Shown here: piece by piece, positions 32,131-43,219 of the stretch
Numbering within the stretch: position 1 is the first letter of the stretch
Layout: each line of letters begins with the position of its first letter
Source: Marsupella aquatica
Lineage: Eukaryota > Marchantiophyta
Assembly (NCBI GenBank): GCA_973895155.1
Contig: OZ316896.1
Location: 23,498,001-23,562,000 of the forward strand
Direction of reading: 5' to 3'
Length of the DNA: 64,000 bases
Made by a program: the position numbers and the translations under genes
The notes under the pieces: model-generated
Seen by the model: only the letters and a program-made list of their open reading frames with translations
Told to the model about the DNA's origin: nothing
The model's database searches: none

Positions 32131-33527
32131 CAACCTCAAATTGCTTTCCGATAGCCTTTGACGGCAGCGTGTGTCGCTTCTTTTACGTAGGATAAGTGCC
32201 AACGTTGTGCAGACATCTTGGTTGACCGATGCAGATAGGGTGAAGAAGTTGTTAATGACACCATTGGAGGAGTATCAGACATTGCTTCATCCGGATGGTT
32301 ATGCTAGATTCTTTTCAGCGAGAAGCCATGGGCATGGAAAGACATGGTACAGCAAGTGCACGACAAAGGATGTTGCTATGTACAATCATCATGTCTTGGA
32401 ATAATATTGAAGATAGGAGGATTTGTCTTGCTAAGGAGATGGCAGCAGATGCCGCAGTTGGCCAAACCTGGAGTGAGGAGAAGTTCCAGAAGGAGACCGC
32501 ACTCATGACGAGTGAAGCTTGTAAGTCTTGGGAGGGCAAAATGCAGAAGTTTGCTCAGATTGTCAATCCAGCAAATGGAGAGGAATTTTTGGAGATAGCC
32601 GAGGAGCTGCACCAGTTGCAGAGTAAACAGAAAGATCGCCCACAAGTGCAAGTTGGGTTGGATCAAGCAAATTGTTTGCAAGTGCGATCATGCCTGCTGA
32701 GTGTTGAAACAAGTTAATCCGCGTTCATTTCTCAACCGCAGAGGAGAAGAAGCGACACCACCATCCAGATGTATATGGGTTAAAGTGATCGATTCAGCAG
32801 TGAGAGCCTGGTTGCTAGTGTGGTCAATGTGGTGTTACATTGCCCATGTTAGCAGTTTGATCATGTCAGAGTTTGCCGAGAGTGCATATGATTCTGGTGA
32901 GTGGCAGAATTTCAATGGAAGTAAAGACGAGTTTGTTGAACTTCACAGAAGATGTACAAGCAATTTGTACAGACTCGGTCCTATGAAGAGGGCAAGAAGA
33001 TGTGGAATCCAGCAAAGCAAAGCAAAGATGTGTGGAGGAAGTGTACAAAGAGGTGTGTGGTTAGATATTTACTTCATCATGAGAGCATGGGAGCCTCCAC
33101 TTTCAAAGTGTTACCAAGTGCTCTGACTGCATGGATGTCCGAGAAAGGCCCTCTGTCAATGTATCTAGTAGATGGGCTGAAGCCAGCAGCGAGAGTCTTT
33201 TCTGACTGGGAGAGACAAATTTGTCCATGGTTCATGGAGTTCAATGATTGGAACGAGTTCATTACACCTGAAGAGAAGGATGCCGCCAACCTCCTAAAGG
33301 AGGGGAAGCTACCAGCCGACCTTTTTGTGCCTTCAAAGTTGGCAGATCTTGCGCAGTCGACGAAGGCTGCATTGGAGTTGGAGGCCATTTTGCCTCTTGG
33401 AGAACCAGAGTATGATGGGAAGAAGGTTTGGGGGAAGAAAGATAAGGAATCAGAAGACACCACCTCCGAACAAGGCACTCCCGGTAAGGTTTACACCCTG
33501 GCTTTCATTTTGCATTGTAAATCTTAC

Positions 33528-33554
33528 CTATCTCGGAGAGGCTCTCCGAGATAG
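33528..33554. repeat. Perfect 27-bp palindrome in a 112-base intron
   Basis: CTATCTCGGAGAG, one G, then CTCTCCGAGATAG: two perfect 13-base arms around a single base. It lies in the intron 33484-33595, whose splice borders preserve the reading frame. In RNA it would form a very stable hairpin. Confidence 0.95.
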
Positions 33555-34496
33555 TATCATTGTAAAATGTATACTCAACTCAATTTGTTCTGCAGAAAAA
33601 AGTAAAGAAAAGATTGGAACCCCAGGGTCTACCTCAAGAAAACGTCATCCGATGGATGAGAAGATGGAGGAGCACAAGGAGACCGGGGACAATGGAGAGG
33701 AGGATGAGATGGCCACCGGGGACAATGCAGAGGATCATGAGGAGGAGGAGGAGGCTGACCTTTCAACCCCAAGCGGGACCCCGAGCGGGACCCCAAGCAA
33801 ACCACAAATCTCTGGTAAGCCAACCAGTCGGCCAAAGAAGAAAGTTGAGAAGAGAACAGAAGAGCCCACAAAGAAGCCAGTTTCAACAGAAGCCCCGCTT
33901 CTTCTGGAGGATGATCTTTGCGAGATTCTTGGAGTATCTCGGCCCTCTCATGCTATTACATCTGCTCTCCGATTTTGCCATGCAAAAGAGCATATGACCT
34001 TACTAGAGTGTTCTTCTTGGTTGAAGGACAAATAGGAGCCAACCACGGGAAAGTTGCCTCTCCCTCCATTCATGAGGGAATTTCGAGGCTCGTGTAAGAA
34101 ATTGAAGTTGGCTGGCTTGCGAAAACAAGGTTGGATAGTTGATGGTGTACCTAAGGGCCATGGTTGTGATATGATCTTTCTTCAGCTAGGGACAAATTAT
34201 CGCCTAGCACAGGCTGAAAATAATGTTCCAATGTGGAATAGATTTTGGCTCAGTGACCTAGAGGTGGCGACGACATTGGCATACTCTCTACTCACAAACG
34301 ACAGGATCATGTGCATCGTGCATGGTGGTTCATTTGTCCACACAGGCAAAATCTTTGAGTACCTTCACATTGACTGGGCTGAGAAGTTGGATCACATTGA
34401 CTCATTCACAATTTGGAATGACACGCCTTGCTACATGGCATCAAGCAAAAAAGCTGTTACAAGTTCTTAAATATTTTGGCATTTATCAGTAGAAGT

Positions 34497-34721
34497 CATC
34501 TCGGAGAGGCTCTCCGAGATGGTTTAAAAATGTGTCCGCAATTGCCATCTCGGATACCCTCTCCCAGATAGGTAAGATTGATCTCGGAGAGGCTCTCCGA
34601 GATAGGTAGGATCAATCTCGGAGAGCCTATCCCAAATCCTACCTATCTCGGAGAGCCTCTCCAAGATAGGGAAGATCCATCTCGGAGAGCTTCTCTGAGA
34701 TAGGTAGCTTGGATCTTGGAG
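34497..34721. repeat. Palindromic repeat tract, left half (interrupted by the solo LTR)
   Basis: The tract starts with a perfect 25-base palindrome (34497-34521; arms CATCTCGGAGAG) and goes on with about five more degenerate units, spaced by words like GATAGGTAG and TTGGATC. It resumes after the solo LTR at 39490-39715, so the two halves were once one tract just after the stop codon of the 31093 gene. Confidence 0.9.
34717..34721. repeat. Target site duplication TGGAG, left copy
   Basis: TGGAG directly precedes the solo LTR. The identical five bases follow it at 39490-39494. Five-base duplications are typical of LTR retrotransposon integration. Confidence 0.9.
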
Positions 34722-37700
34722 TGTGATGCCTAGCCAGGAGTCACTGGGCTAGTTTAAAGTGGAAAAAGGAAGTGTACCCTAGAAACACCTTAGTATAGTT
34801 ACAAAAATAAGGAAAATATAAACAATTAAGGGTGACTATGGAACCCGAGCCGAGGCCGGAAGTAAGGACGCCAGGGGAGAGAACCCGATTAGGGTTAGGG
34901 CACGCTAAGTGCCGGCGGCTAGGGGTCACCAACGGGAGAAAAACGCCAAGGAGGAGAGGGGTAAGGACCGCTCGCGAGGAGTAGTGGCTCATTTGCAGGC
35001 ACGAACTGGGCAGACGACTACGGGCAGCCAACTACTGTCAACTGCTTAGGCAAGCACTCAGGGTGGGAACAAATACCGACTATCAACTTGAGAAGGGTAT
35101 GAGCAACGTTAATCAAGCGGCACATTTTTGGGGATGCCTGTTCGAACGGGCAACTGAGTACATTGGGACTTACGAGGACGAAGAATCGGAGAGAGCAGCT
35201 CGAGAACGGCAGGAGCTCGCTCGATTGTGGGAGTTGCAGAAAGCTGCCTTCTTAGGAGGGGAACTCATCAAGGCCGAATTCTTGTGGACTCCTACTGGTA
35301 ACGAGCTAGACGACCTGCTGTTTTGCGAAGACAGAGTCGAGGGCATCCGCGAAGCCATCAAACACTGCAACGACATACACTGGGAGTTGAAGGGTAGCAT
35401 GGAGGGGTGGACAAAGGCAACCGTGCTAGGAGAGACATCCACGGCAGCCGAGATGAAGAGAAAGGGAAACAACAACGAAGAGGCCACCCCGGCAAAAAGA
35501 ATGAGGTCGGCGGCACCAAAGAGGCCAGCCGAACAGCAGAGCAGGAGGTAGAGAGAAGCCGAGGAGGAGGAGGTCGACCCCATCAACGCCGTTCCAACAA
35601 GAGATGACACCTGGAAAGGCTGGGCGGCGATCCTCCCCGAGGAGGTTCAATTACACTTTGCAAGGGAGGAGGATGCATGCTTTACGGCTATGCAGACTCG
35701 GAAATATCAGGGCTTCATGGCCGGATCCGGCTTGGAGGCCTTCGTAAGGTTACCGTGGCTGAAGCCGGAGGTGCTGAATTCAGACTTACTGGAATTCGTG
35801 GGATCATGGGAGTCCGAGACCAATTCCACAAGGGTGTATGGGAAGGATTTCTATCTCACTCCCTAGGTGATTGCCGAAGTGTTTGGCTTGCCAATGGGCA
35901 ATAAGACCAAGGTAGATACCAGGAAGACCTTGCCAGACACGGAGTTCAGGTCGTTTCCAGGGCCTTCAACAAAGAATGGCTTCTTCCGTAACACTTGCAC
36001 CAACCCGCATATAGGAGAGATGATCAATTTCTTGCGGGTAACCATGCATTGCAACTGGCCGAGGGCAGAGATCGGCAAGGCACAGGTCTATCTGGCAGAG
36101 AGGCCAGACCCAAGCCGGGACTACAACGGTTACCTCCTCACTCAACTAAAGAAGATCTTGAAGGAGGAACAGTTGGTGATCGACAAGGGAAGCGTGTCCC
36201 GGCTTGGCTATCACATGCCGCTATTGTGCCGGTATGCCCGAAGTAAGACCTTTGCCCCGGTACTTCCCCTACAGGCAAGGGCACCAGAGGAGGTTCCGGA
36301 ATAGAGGCCGGCAACGGAGAAACCCAACCCACCCGACAGTCCTACAATCGAGCAGGTGTTTAGGCCAAGTACGGAGGACTTGCCGATGCAGCAACCAGGC
36401 ATGCAGAATCTGCTGAAATTGCTGGAGAAGGAAAAGAGAACGGCAACGACAACGACAATAATACAGGACACTGCTGCAGAGGTAGGCCTAAACCGGCTTA
36501 CAAGGGAAAACCCCTTTATCGGAGTCAAGGAGAGAAAGAGGCCGGAACACGAGCCGGGAGTCCGGATGTATGTAGGAGCCTCTAGTCCTGAAGCCGAGGA
36601 GAAGCAGGCTGTAGCTTCCTACCACGACAAGGAGAACAAGAGATCAACACGGAAGCCGGAGGAAGAACCAAGACCGGCAAGAGGTGAAGCCGTGTTTACG
36701 ACAAAACCAGGAGAACAGCGGGAGAAGCCGGTAGTCCAAGCTGAGGAGGAGGCGGTGGAGGACTACAGCAATGATAACTCCGGCTACGGGTTGAATCATC
36801 ATGTTCCAGGAGTAAGGACCTGTGGCCGGTTCATCCCCACACTCCCAAGAGTAGTCCGAGGGGACCCGAGCCAGTAGAGCAGCCCTGAGTCTCCCCCACC
36901 AGATGTCGCTCCCCCGAGCTTTGACGGCATAAAACAGACGGCGCAGGAATTTCAGGAGCGAATCAGGGAGGAAGAAGAGGCAGCCCTGGCTAGGGAGAAG
37001 GATTTACCGGGAGGAGAATGGCCAGAGAACATTAGGCGGCTTGCAGAAAAATGAAGCAACACTCCAGCCACAATAGAAGAAATCCGCAAGGCGGCTTGGG
37101 AACAAAGGCCGCGGTGGATGATGCCGATGACTTCTACTTCCTCCACCTATGCTAAAGATAGAGCCATGGAGTACGGAGAGATGTGTGGAGAGCTGGCACT
37201 CAGCATCTTTGGGGAGGAGTTGGAGCAGGGACCCTTTTTCCAGAGGGAGATGTTGGAGAAGCGCCAATTAGAAGAAGCGGTGGCTTTGGAAAGAAGCAAG
37301 AAGGACGAGGTCATCCGTCGGCTTAGGGCAAGAGAAGCCGAAATCAAAGACCTGAGGGCGGCCAGGAAAGCCCAAGATGAGCTGCGGATTAAGCGGCATG
37401 AGCTAAATATCATGCAAGGCCAATTGGATACCGCACAATCAGACAACCGGATTATCGAGAATAAACTGACTCGAACCTTAGATGAGTTGACCGATGCGAT
37501 CAAGGAGCGGGAGAAGTGGAAGCGAGAGCTGAGGAATGCAGAGGAGGCCCACATAATAGCCAACAACCGGGCCATGGCGGAGACCCAAAGAAGGGAATGG
37601 GCGTTGAAGGGGGAGCTCGAGAATATCCACGGAGCCCTTGAGCAGAAGGAGGCCGAGTTAGGGAAATCCTATCAAGGGATTATTGCGCTGCAGCAGGAGC

Positions 37701-39489
37701 TTGCGTCCCTGACGGCCAGCTTCAAGGCCGACCTACGGGAGAAGGACGACCAGCTCGACCAGACTTATGCCAAGATGAATAAAATGGAGTCTGAGGTCGT
37801 AACGGAGCTCGACAAAGAGCTAAGAGCAACCCAGGAGGAGAGGGCTACCTTCAAGAAGGAATTGGAGGAAGCCCACAGGGAGCTAGAAGAAGTCCAGAAA
37901 GAGCTGGAGGAGGCACGCAAGGACCTGGACGAAGTGCAAGAAGAGTTGGAGGAAAGCACGCGGAAGCTAGAGAACTTACAACGGCGAGCCGACAACCAAA
38001 CGGAGCGGCTGAAGAAACAAGCCGCAATATTTAAGTGCTTGGCTTCATCAAGCCCAACTCCAATTGGGGCAACCAAGTTACCAGGAGTGGTACTGGCCGA
38101 AGGACAAGCCGCGCCACTTGCACCAGTGCCGGAGGTAAGTGGGAAGGGGAAGGGACCAGCTGCCGAACCAGAAAAGAAGAAGAAGCGGAAACCTTTAGGG
38201 TCAAGGAGTAATACGGCTCCACAAGCCATGGTGACCAAAGAGGTAAAACCAGCACCAACCTCAGGCAGGGTCACGGCAGAGGATCCAACTACCCTAGAAG
38301 GAGGGGATGGCAAAGCCGAGGCCAGGATACTCGGTAGTGAAGCCGAGGTACCGAATCCGCCACTTGAGTGTGCAGGGGAGGCCGTAGCCGATGCTGAGGC
38401 CGTAGTCGAGGAGGCCGAAGCCGAGGGTGGACCCAGTCAGGCCGATGGAGAGTTGACTCAGTCCAGGGCAGGTAATCTGTCAGAGAACGTACCTATGGCA
38501 GTGGCTGAGGAGGAAGCGTTGGGGGCGTCCACTGGGGAACAGACACCGCTACCATGACGGTGGTGGAGGGCCGCTCCTTTCAAGGAGGGCGGACGTGGAG
38601 GGAGGAGGCGTGAGTGGGCAGGGCGGGCGCAGATCTCTAAGTTTAGGATTAGGATCAGGGCCAGGAGGCGGCCCTGACACTTAGCTTAGTGGGATTGCGG
38701 TCCCACTGGTAAGAGCAACACTTGTACTCCTGCCTCACTGTACATAGGTAGATTCAGTTAGGTAGATTCAGTTAGGTAGATTCAGTTAGGTAGATTAGGC
38801 TTACGCTGCAAAGAATTAGGCGGATCCGCGCCAGGATAAGTACCTGGGCCGCGGGGAGCTCAGGGCCTCTTCTTTAGCAAGTTTTTAGTTGCACCAGCCG
38901 GGCTGGGATCAAGTAGTACGAGAAGCTCTCGGTTAGTCATACAGTGACCCTTGTGTATATTCATGTTTCCTCATGCCTAAGAGCTGAATAGAGTTGGCCT
39001 CACGGCTTAGTTCGTAGAGCTTGTGTATGAGATGTACTGTTTGTATGGCAAGTGCATGGTATGACTCAGTCAGAAGGAGTTATTTTGCTATTTGTGTGTC
39101 GCATTAACTTGTGTGAAGAGTGCCCACATCAACTAATAGATGAAGGAAAGTAAGCAAGGGAGAGAGAGTTGGATGTGTCGAGCTAAGAGAGGTCTTAGCG
39201 GCTTAACCAAGCCTATTGGGGATCATTCCGGCGGCAGAATCCAAATATACCTAACCAGAAGGAGGGGAAGACAAGGGAAGGCCTAGATTAGGCCGGCTAC
39301 GTATCTCATGACCCGATGAAGGATCTGTCCAGTATATGTGTGTAAAATGTTAATAGTAGTAGTAGAAGGAGGTTAGCAGTGTCCCATGCCGCTAAGCCGC
39401 GAAAACGGCCTCACCAAGCGCGAAACCTGCGGGAATCGGCTTGTGCAGGGGGGGTTTCTTGGGTTTAGGGAGCCATGGGACGCACCACA
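34722..39489 (+). mobile_element. Solo LTR (4768 bp) of the giant-LTR gypsy family
   Basis: It starts TGTGATGCC and ends CACCACA, exactly as LTRs A and C do, and is flanked by TGGAG on both sides. No gag or pol is present: it is a solo LTR left by recombination between the two LTRs of one insertion. It lies on the plus strand, opposite to the array, and is clearly more diverged than LTRs A-C are from each other. A 15-base repeat (TAGGTAGATTCAGTT) is present three times near 38745-38790 and is not seen in the array copies. It proves that the large ORF is part of the LTR rather than an internal gene. Confidence 0.95.
35099..38557 (+). pseudogene. LTR-encoded protein, decayed copy in the solo LTR
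   Basis: It is collinear with the 1129-residue protein: ATG at 35099, HFWGCLFERATEYIG at the start, the FYLTP and VFGLP region near 35860, coiled coil at 37118-38000, KKKKRK near 38175 and an acidic tail ending at 38557. In-frame stops occur near 35549, 35863, 36302, 36875 and 37051. Those near 35549 and 36875 replace CAG with TAG, and others differ. Despite the stops the length and domain order are kept, so the ORF was present when this family was active longer ago. Confidence 0.85.
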
Positions 39490-39715
39490 TGGAGAGCTTC
39501 TCTGAGATAGGTACCTTGGATCTCGGAGAGCCTCTCTGAGATAGACAACTTGGATCTCAAAGAGCTTCTCTGAGATAGGGAGCTTGGATCTCGGAGAGCC
39601 TCTCTAAGATAGGTTGGATCCATCTCTGAGATAGGTAGCATGAATCTTGGAGAGGCTCTCTGGGATAGGTAGCTTGGATCTCGGAGAGCCTCTCCCAGAT
39701 AGACAAATGGATTTC
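39490..39715. repeat. Palindromic repeat tract, right half
   Basis: Continuation of the tract at 34497-34721. Six or seven degenerate units with core CTCGGAGAGCCTCTCTGAGAT are spaced about 40 bases apart with GATAGGTAGCTTGGAT linkers. The first five bases are the right copy of the solo-LTR target duplication. Confidence 0.9.
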
Positions 39716-39726
39716 GTGATACAGAT

Positions 39727-41552
39727 AAGCGAGACACCGCTCTAGTATATAGTCTTTGGGGGACCCGCTCCATGGAATGCCCAGGCTTTCTGGTCTTTTT
39801 TTTGGGCTTTCTACCAGTAGTGCTCTAAAAAGACCAGTTGGCCATGAAAATAATACAAAAGAAATCAATCCTAGTGTTTATGTTGATTTGAAATCACTTG
39901 GAGCCCAGATAGTGCAGTGTTTTCAATCTCAAACTGTGCTGGCATCAATCTGAACACCATTCACCCTGCCAGTATCAATTTCTTGGCACCCAACTTAACC
40001 CATCTCTTGTTCTTGTCAAGAACAGGATGACAACAAGTGAGATGTCACTTCCAAGAGTTTTTTTTAATTAGATCTAAACATCCTTCCTATCAAGTGATTG
40101 GTCCACTTTGGCTTTACATGAAGTTGTTGAGAGGTCACTTGTAGTGGAGTCCTCCCAATCCTACATGGACTGGAGTGGGTCCCACAAAATGATTACATGG
40201 AGCTCAGTGTAAGGTTGCCAAAGTTTGAAAGGATCTCTCTGTCTCTTCTCATGTTGTCATACAGTATCAAATGCATTACTCTACCATTGTTTTGATCAGG
40301 AGACAGTCTAAGTAAATGGACCTCTAGATCAGCTCCTCTGGAAACCTCAACCTCCAACCCTCAACCCCAACCCAAGCTCTCAACACTCCTCTGTCTCCTA
40401 AACTCTAAACCAAACCCTCAAACTTCAACACCAAGCTAAACTCTCAACAATCCTTTGTCTAATTAGTTCAAACCCTTAAATTCCAATCCCAACTTGGGGG
40501 TCTCAGTATATGGAGCCCCCTCCATCAACTGCTGCCACTCACATTTGTTCGGCATTAATGGCAGGGTAGGAATAGACACTAGCCAAAAGGGCCAGCTCTC
40601 TTCTTATGTATCCCCTCTTGAATCTGCCCACAATCTTCTCAAATTTTACTAAGTCCATGTGCTTAAAATTATTCTTTACTTGACTTGAAGTTTGAATTTA
40701 GCCCGAGAGATAAATTCTGCTTGGCCAATTTGTCCATGAAGCACCAGGCATCAGTCTTTAGGGAGTAACCACAAGGCAAAGGGGCCAACTCTCTCACGTA
40801 TCCCCTCTCCCTTCTGCACTTCACAAACTTTGCAAAATTGACAGTACAATGGTCTTAGAATTGTTCTTTATTTGACTTCGCTATAGTGTGAATTTGCGTT
40901 AGAGGGATAAATTGGGTTTGGCCAATCTGAGTCTATTGAAGCACCAGGCATTACTCACTACTTGGGCAATACAGATTGGAACAGATAGACAAATGGGGAT
41001 GAGTGAGTTCTGCTCCCGAGTCACCTTCGAACACAACCTTCAATCTGGTCACCAGTAATCGTCACAAGAGCATATGCCACCTTTGAAATGGTGAAAACGA
41101 TTGGCATCCCTGGCTATAATCTCGCGTCCAGTCACCTTCGAGATAAACTTGGTTGCGGTATGACAATCTGAACACACCCGAAGGTTCTTCCATACACGAA
41201 TTGGTTTTCCCCGAGGTATGTGCAAAAGTCCGTAAGCAATAGCCAACTTCTCACTATGAGAACAAAGAGCTAGTTCTTTATCCTCCTCATTGATATCATG
41301 CAACACAAGTCGGGTATCCGGAATGTAGCCTTCAGCCTTCAGTGGTTCAGTCAATTTATTGAGCTCAGTATATATCGCCCTCGCTTCTGGGTGAGATTTA
41401 TCCCCTACAGCAAATTTATGGATCTTCTTATCAACTTCGATAAAGCTACGCCCTGGCTCCTTCCGAAGGCCTCTGTCTTGCATCATGGTGCGCACCAATG
41501 ACTTCTTCTGTCGCTTACCAGCTGCAGCGTAGATATTAGACAGGAGCACGTA
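39727..41552. repeat. Segmental duplication, copy 1 (1.8 kb)
   Basis: It is nearly identical, in the same orientation, to 58663-60485. It starts at AAGCGAGACACC and ends at GGAGCACGTA in both places. It holds about 1.3 kb of non-coding DNA (with a CCTCAACCC-type degenerate tract near 40350) and the last part of a PPR-DYW gene. The full gene continues past the break at 60485, so the copy at 58663 is the source and this one the truncated product. Confidence 0.92.
41049..41552 (-). pseudogene. Truncated PPR-DYW gene fragment (C-terminal E/DYW part)
   Basis: It is almost identical to the last 165 residues of the intact PPR-DYW gene at 59982-62546. It holds the end of the E region, HSEKLA and CSDCH of the deaminase-like domain, and the C-terminal CSCDDYW. 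Only a few residues differ (for example VGDKSHP for VGDRSHP). The coding sequence stops at the duplication breakpoint 41552, with no start codon and no PPR repeats. It cannot make a sequence-specific editing factor and is best read as a dead by-product of the segmental duplication. Confidence 0.92.
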
Positions 41553-41857
41553 GAGCGAAAAGAACTAGAGAGCACAACGAGGCCTGCTTAAGAGAAGCAG
41601 CTACTGCTCAAATTAGATTAGGAGAATTTGGTGAGGCTCCTAGTGGGGCTTTTGGTGAAGGGGGCAATGCTGACTCTCGTACAGAAAAGCCAAGAGGTGG
41701 GCTGACCGCTCTCTTGCGAAAGAAACCAACGGTGAAGGATAGGCTGGCTCGCAGGCTACTGAATGGGCGTGTCACGGATGCAACTGTTAGTCAGCTAGCC
41801 AGGGATCAAGATGCAGCTTACCGTGAATCGTTTCCCAATCAGTGGACAATGAAGTAG
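41540..41857 (+). pseudogene. Orphan exon-like ORF beginning at the duplication breakpoint
   Basis: From just after the breakpoint (41555) the plus strand is open for 100 codons to TAG at 41855-41857, without a usable start. The translation is hydrophilic and rich in Arg, Ala and Gly, includes GGLTALLRKKPTVKDRLARR, and ends NQWTMK. Its composition looks like real coding sequence and not a shadow of another gene. I do not recognise the family. It may be the last exon of a gene whose upstream part was replaced by the duplication. Confidence 0.35.
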
Positions 41858-43219
41858 TTGTCTTCATGAGTCCTTCAAAAGGTTCAAGATTATCTGTGTA
41901 GTCAACTGGACCACTGCCTATAGAAACTCATCGAGGCGAACGTCCTGGTACAGTTTTTAAAGTTCCATCTTGAGATGGGTAAGCTGCGAAAGGGGAAACA
42001 GTGAGCTAATATGGAAGTATTCTATGCTCCACATGTAAGCATACTTTAATATACTTCTCTGCACTTACAGTAGCAACGAGGTCCAAAGACATTCAGTAGT
42101 TTGGGATGATGAAGTAAATTCTCCGTTGATTATTGTCGAATAGAGTGATTTTTAAGTCTAAAATCCGCCACTTGGGAACGGAAAGGATAGAGTACAAGAT
42201 GCCAAATAATGACCCAATCAAGAATGAGGACACACGGGACCGAAGAACGGCACAGGAGAGTTTAAAATATCAATCGGTTAAGCGTAGCTTTATTCTCTCT
42301 TTGGTATGGGTTTGAGCTATTTCACACGCCGGCCCAATCGTCAACGAACAGGAGATTCTCCCTTTGCATCGGAAACTGAGTGGGAAGTTAGCAGAATAAG
42401 CTACAACTACTAGAGTTTCCCCCAAATAGGAACTACTGCATACCTACATCGTTTGCCAATTAGATACTTTTTTTCATTGTGAGATCCTTTTGAACTATCT
42501 TTGACATATCTGCCGCGCTCACTCTGCAAGTCGTGAGACCATGTACGAAATCTGACAATTTAAATCCAATAATGGTCTTCAAAGAGATTGATCTGAGAGG
42601 CATGGTTGCGTGTGCCTTCACTTCTTCCTTTCCAAAACCTGACAGCAATCTACTATGAAATAATCAGACCGAGCTGTCAAAACAAATACGGAACTACACT
42701 AAATGAAATTCTTCTGTACATTCTGCCCTTTAAAACGTAGTTCATATGACGCAAAAACGAAGCCCCCTCTCATTCAACTGCCAAACTTTCAAACGATGGA
42801 TAGTATTCGGCAACCAACGCAAATCTCAGGACGGTCCTTTGTCATTAACACCAGGGCCGGACTGATAAATTTTGAGACTCACAAGTCCTGAAATTCAGAT
42901 ATGCCATAAAGAAATACTTCTTCTATGAGTTGCCTTAACTCACCAGGTAAAGTCTTCGATATCTCTCTTTAGTTTACTCCCGGTCTTCCTTTCAGAAACC
43001 TGCGGAAGTGTACAATTGGGTTTTGTTATTGCATCTGTCTGTCAATGAAGATTTGGAGAAGAAAAAACATAGGGCAGTCTCCTCTTTGCCAAGGTGAGGC
43101 AGTTGATGCCAATCAACAGCAATCGAGTTGACAGAACTCAACAAATATGGAAGAACACGAATTTCAGGGAAAGCAGATCACCTTCCAATGAGTTACTGCT
43201 ACGAGTATCAGAATCCTGT
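41858..43219. other. Intergenic, nothing recognised
   Basis: AT-rich non-coding DNA with only short, unconvincing ORFs. It includes the 3' flank of the kinase-like gene that reads leftward from 45336. Confidence 0.6.

Larger units (their letters stand above)
31093..34470 (+). pseudogene. Decayed multi-exon gene of unknown family (DGNHR motif)
   Basis: Exon 1 (31093-31697) starts at ATG, is Lys/Arg-rich at first and carries VFDGNHRLNAW near residues 176-186. DGxHR-type motifs occur in the ParB/sulfiredoxin fold, so a ParB-like domain is possible. Intron 1 is 31698-32190 and fits in phase (AG plus G gives Arg). Exon 2 runs from 32191 with a frameshift near 32400 and further frame breaks between 32650 and 32960. 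Coding continues to 33483. Intron 33484-33595 has GTAAG and TGCAG borders and preserves phase. The last exon (33596-34470) encodes an acidic, Lys-rich linker, then a globular part with DRIMCIVHGGSF and WNDTPCYM. It is interrupted by TAG at 34033-34035. The frame breaks suggest a pseudogene, though unrecognised introns could explain some of them. Confidence 0.6.

Noticed and set aside
34497-39715. Helitron or DNA transposon ends made of the palindromes
   Set aside because: No TC...CTRR ends, no consistent terminal inverted repeats around the 31093 gene, and no transposase or helicase was recognised.
41049-41552. A second functional PPR-DYW gene
   Set aside because: It lacks a start and all PPR repeats and ends exactly at a duplication breakpoint.
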